This document shows, piece after piece, positions 63,127 to 64,000 of a stretch of 64,000 bases of DNA (position 1 is the stretch's first letter; the number at the start of each line of letters is the position of its first letter). The stretch comes from CATQHD01 sp965243165 (GTDB lineage Bacteria; Actinomycetota; Acidimicrobiia; Spongiisociales; Spongiisociaceae): NCBI GenBank assembly GCA_965243165.1, contig OZ251535.1, positions 2,046,001 to 2,110,000 on the forward strand, written 5' to 3'. Below the pieces are notes generated by a model. That model had not been told where the DNA came from. It saw nothing but the letters and a program-made list of their open reading frames with translations, and searched no databases. Made by a program: the position numbers and the translations under genes.

Positions 63127-64000
63127 ATGGCCATATCTGTTGAAGTATCCAACCTCGGGCCTCTGCGCTCAGCCAAGGCGGACATTGCCGACCTTACATT
63201 GTTAGTTGGCAAGAACAACACAGGCAAGACCTTCTTGGCTACCGTTCTGCACCGAATTTTGAACGCATCTTCTTCTTTACATTACATTAGCCCAATGCGT
63301 TATACACAGCTACCAATCCCCTCAACTTTGCTGGATTGGATTGTTGAACAGATTAGAGAACCGGACGAAAAAAATAAAAACCCTTTTCCTAAAGATCCAC
63401 CCAGGGAAGTATTAGAGTGGGTAAATGTTGCTATAGAAAATTCGCTCAGAGGGATAGGTGACATTATACGGAATGATATTGAGTACGCATTCGGTGTTGA
63501 AGCATCTAAACTTCGGCGGCGTACTCCAAGTCGTCATGCCTCTGATTGCTATTTGCTTATTCACAATACAAATCCTAATTGGAAGTTGGAGATAAGGTTC
63601 GATAGTAACTTGATAAAACCTACCTTCTCTGATACTAATTTTTGGTTGTCTAAACTACTAAATGTGGTTCAAAGTATAAATAAAGAACCTCACAAATATA
63701 GAAGGTTTCAATACCAACCATATAAAGACGATTTACCCCCTCCAATCAACAGAATACTACGTAACTGGTTGTCCGAATTATGCAGAGGTTGGCCGCAACA
63801 AGCTGTGCATTTTCCTGCTGGTAGAACCGGAATAATGCAAAGCTCTCAAGTGCTAACTGGGGCAGTAGTACGACAAGCTAGTGTCGCGGGGATACGTCCC
63901 ATTGAAATGGAAGCCCTTCCTGGAACTTCAGCAGATTTTTTGACCTGGGTATTGACTCCATCACGATTCCAATCCTCTGGGCGAAAAAGAAAAACCAAAA
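63127..64000 (+). CDS. AAA ATPase (OLD/SMC-like), N-terminal 291 residues; runs off the right edge
   Basis: The open frame begins MAISVEVSNLGPLRSAKADIADLTLLVGKNNTGKTFLATVL, with Walker A GKNNTGKT in the position typical of AAA-15/AAA-21 type single-polypeptide ATPases. Later comes AVHFPAGRTGIMQSSQVLTGA, the PA.R.G motif seen in this group, then the partial end GTSADFLTWVLTPS. Walker B lies beyond the edge. The gene is far AT-richer than the rest of the window, which suggests transfer. Such ATPases occur in several phage-defence systems with a nuclease or effector downstream; which one cannot be told here. The start is likely leaderless. Confidence 0.8.
   Translation, partial: MAISVEVSNLGPLRSAKADIADLTLLVGKNNTGKTFLATVLHRILNASSSLHYISPMRYTQLPIPSTLLDWIVEQIREPDEKNKNPFPKDPPREVLEWVNVAIENSLRGIGDIIRNDIEYAFGVEASKLRRRTPSRHASDCYLLIHNTNPNWKLEIRFDSNLIKPTFSDTNFWLSKLLNVVQSINKEPHKYRRFQYQPYKDDLPPPINRILRNWLSELCRGWPQQAVHFPAGRTGIMQSSQVLTGAVVRQASVAGIRPIEMEALPGTSADFLTWVLTPSRFQSSGRKRKTK

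Overview
The window is high-GC DNA with densely packed, often translationally coupled genes (4-base ATGA or GTGA overlaps), GTG and TTG starts, lipoproteins with Thr-rich linkers, RCC1-type repeat proteins and several likely leaderless starts. This points to an actinobacterial (Actinomycetota) genome. Large ACA/ACC-coded Thr linkers together with CGIRTDGTITCWG propeller repeats suggest the class Acidimicrobiia, but that placement is inference. No rRNA, tRNA or CRISPR array was seen.

Layout. 1-3.5 kb: edge of a drug-type ABC ATPase, an iron-type ABC ATPase coupled to a flavin oxidoreductase, and a ferritin. 3.5-9 kb: a repeat-rich intergenic zone, a flippase-like/glycosyltransferase fusion, a sugar epimerase, an iron-type substrate-binding lipoprotein and a second repeat zone. 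9-12 kb: the iron-type permease and a GT-C membrane protein. 12-17 kb: a peptide-type ABC system (binding protein, two permeases, no ATPase) ending in an SDR. 17-21.6 kb: a 1468-residue secreted Thr- and Cys-repeat protein of lower GC. 21.7-24.5 kb: nested ISL3-family remnants. 24.5-31.2 kb: a NitT/TauT-like ABC operon whose binding protein has a coiled-coil stalk and which contains an unrecognised membrane protein, then a DMT exporter. 31.2-37.8 kb: a decayed mobile zone (ISL3, IS1380 and IS481 remnants) around an intact dGTPase-like gene with a small partner, and a truncated AAA ATPase.

38-47.7 kb: a single minus-strand catabolic cluster (OppF-type ATPase, mutarotase-like, SMP-30-like, aminotransferase, 2-hydroxyacid dehydrogenase, two amidohydrolases, two paralogous alpha/beta hydrolases). 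48-51.5 kb: a 14-repeat RCC1/SPOR lipoprotein and RtcB. 51.6-59.3 kb: genes resembling deoxysugar (rhamnose/fucose) use (sugar ABC ATPase, lactonase-like amidohydrolase, SDR, rhamnose mutarotase, Gfo/Idh oxidoreductase, DMT transporter), interrupted by an SLH protein and an intact IS110 transposase. 59.3-64 kb: a DUF433/DUF5615 toxin-antitoxin pair, a DapB-like reductase, a DUF2335 membrane protein with a small partner, a DUF1801 protein and, at the right edge, an AT-rich AAA ATPase cut by the window.

Points most worth following: (i) a family of about 115-120 bp elements with inverted ends, one of which supplies the start region of an ABC permease; (ii) strong hairpins or hairpin elements after all three binding-protein genes; (iii) two unrelated binding proteins built on the same Ala/Glu coiled-coil stalk; (iv) an undescribed-looking paired-Cys repeat in the giant secreted protein; (v) the membrane protein with duplicated TM helices inside the ABC operon; (vi) an ISL3 copy with perfect 8-bp target duplication that shares frameshifts with its sister copy.
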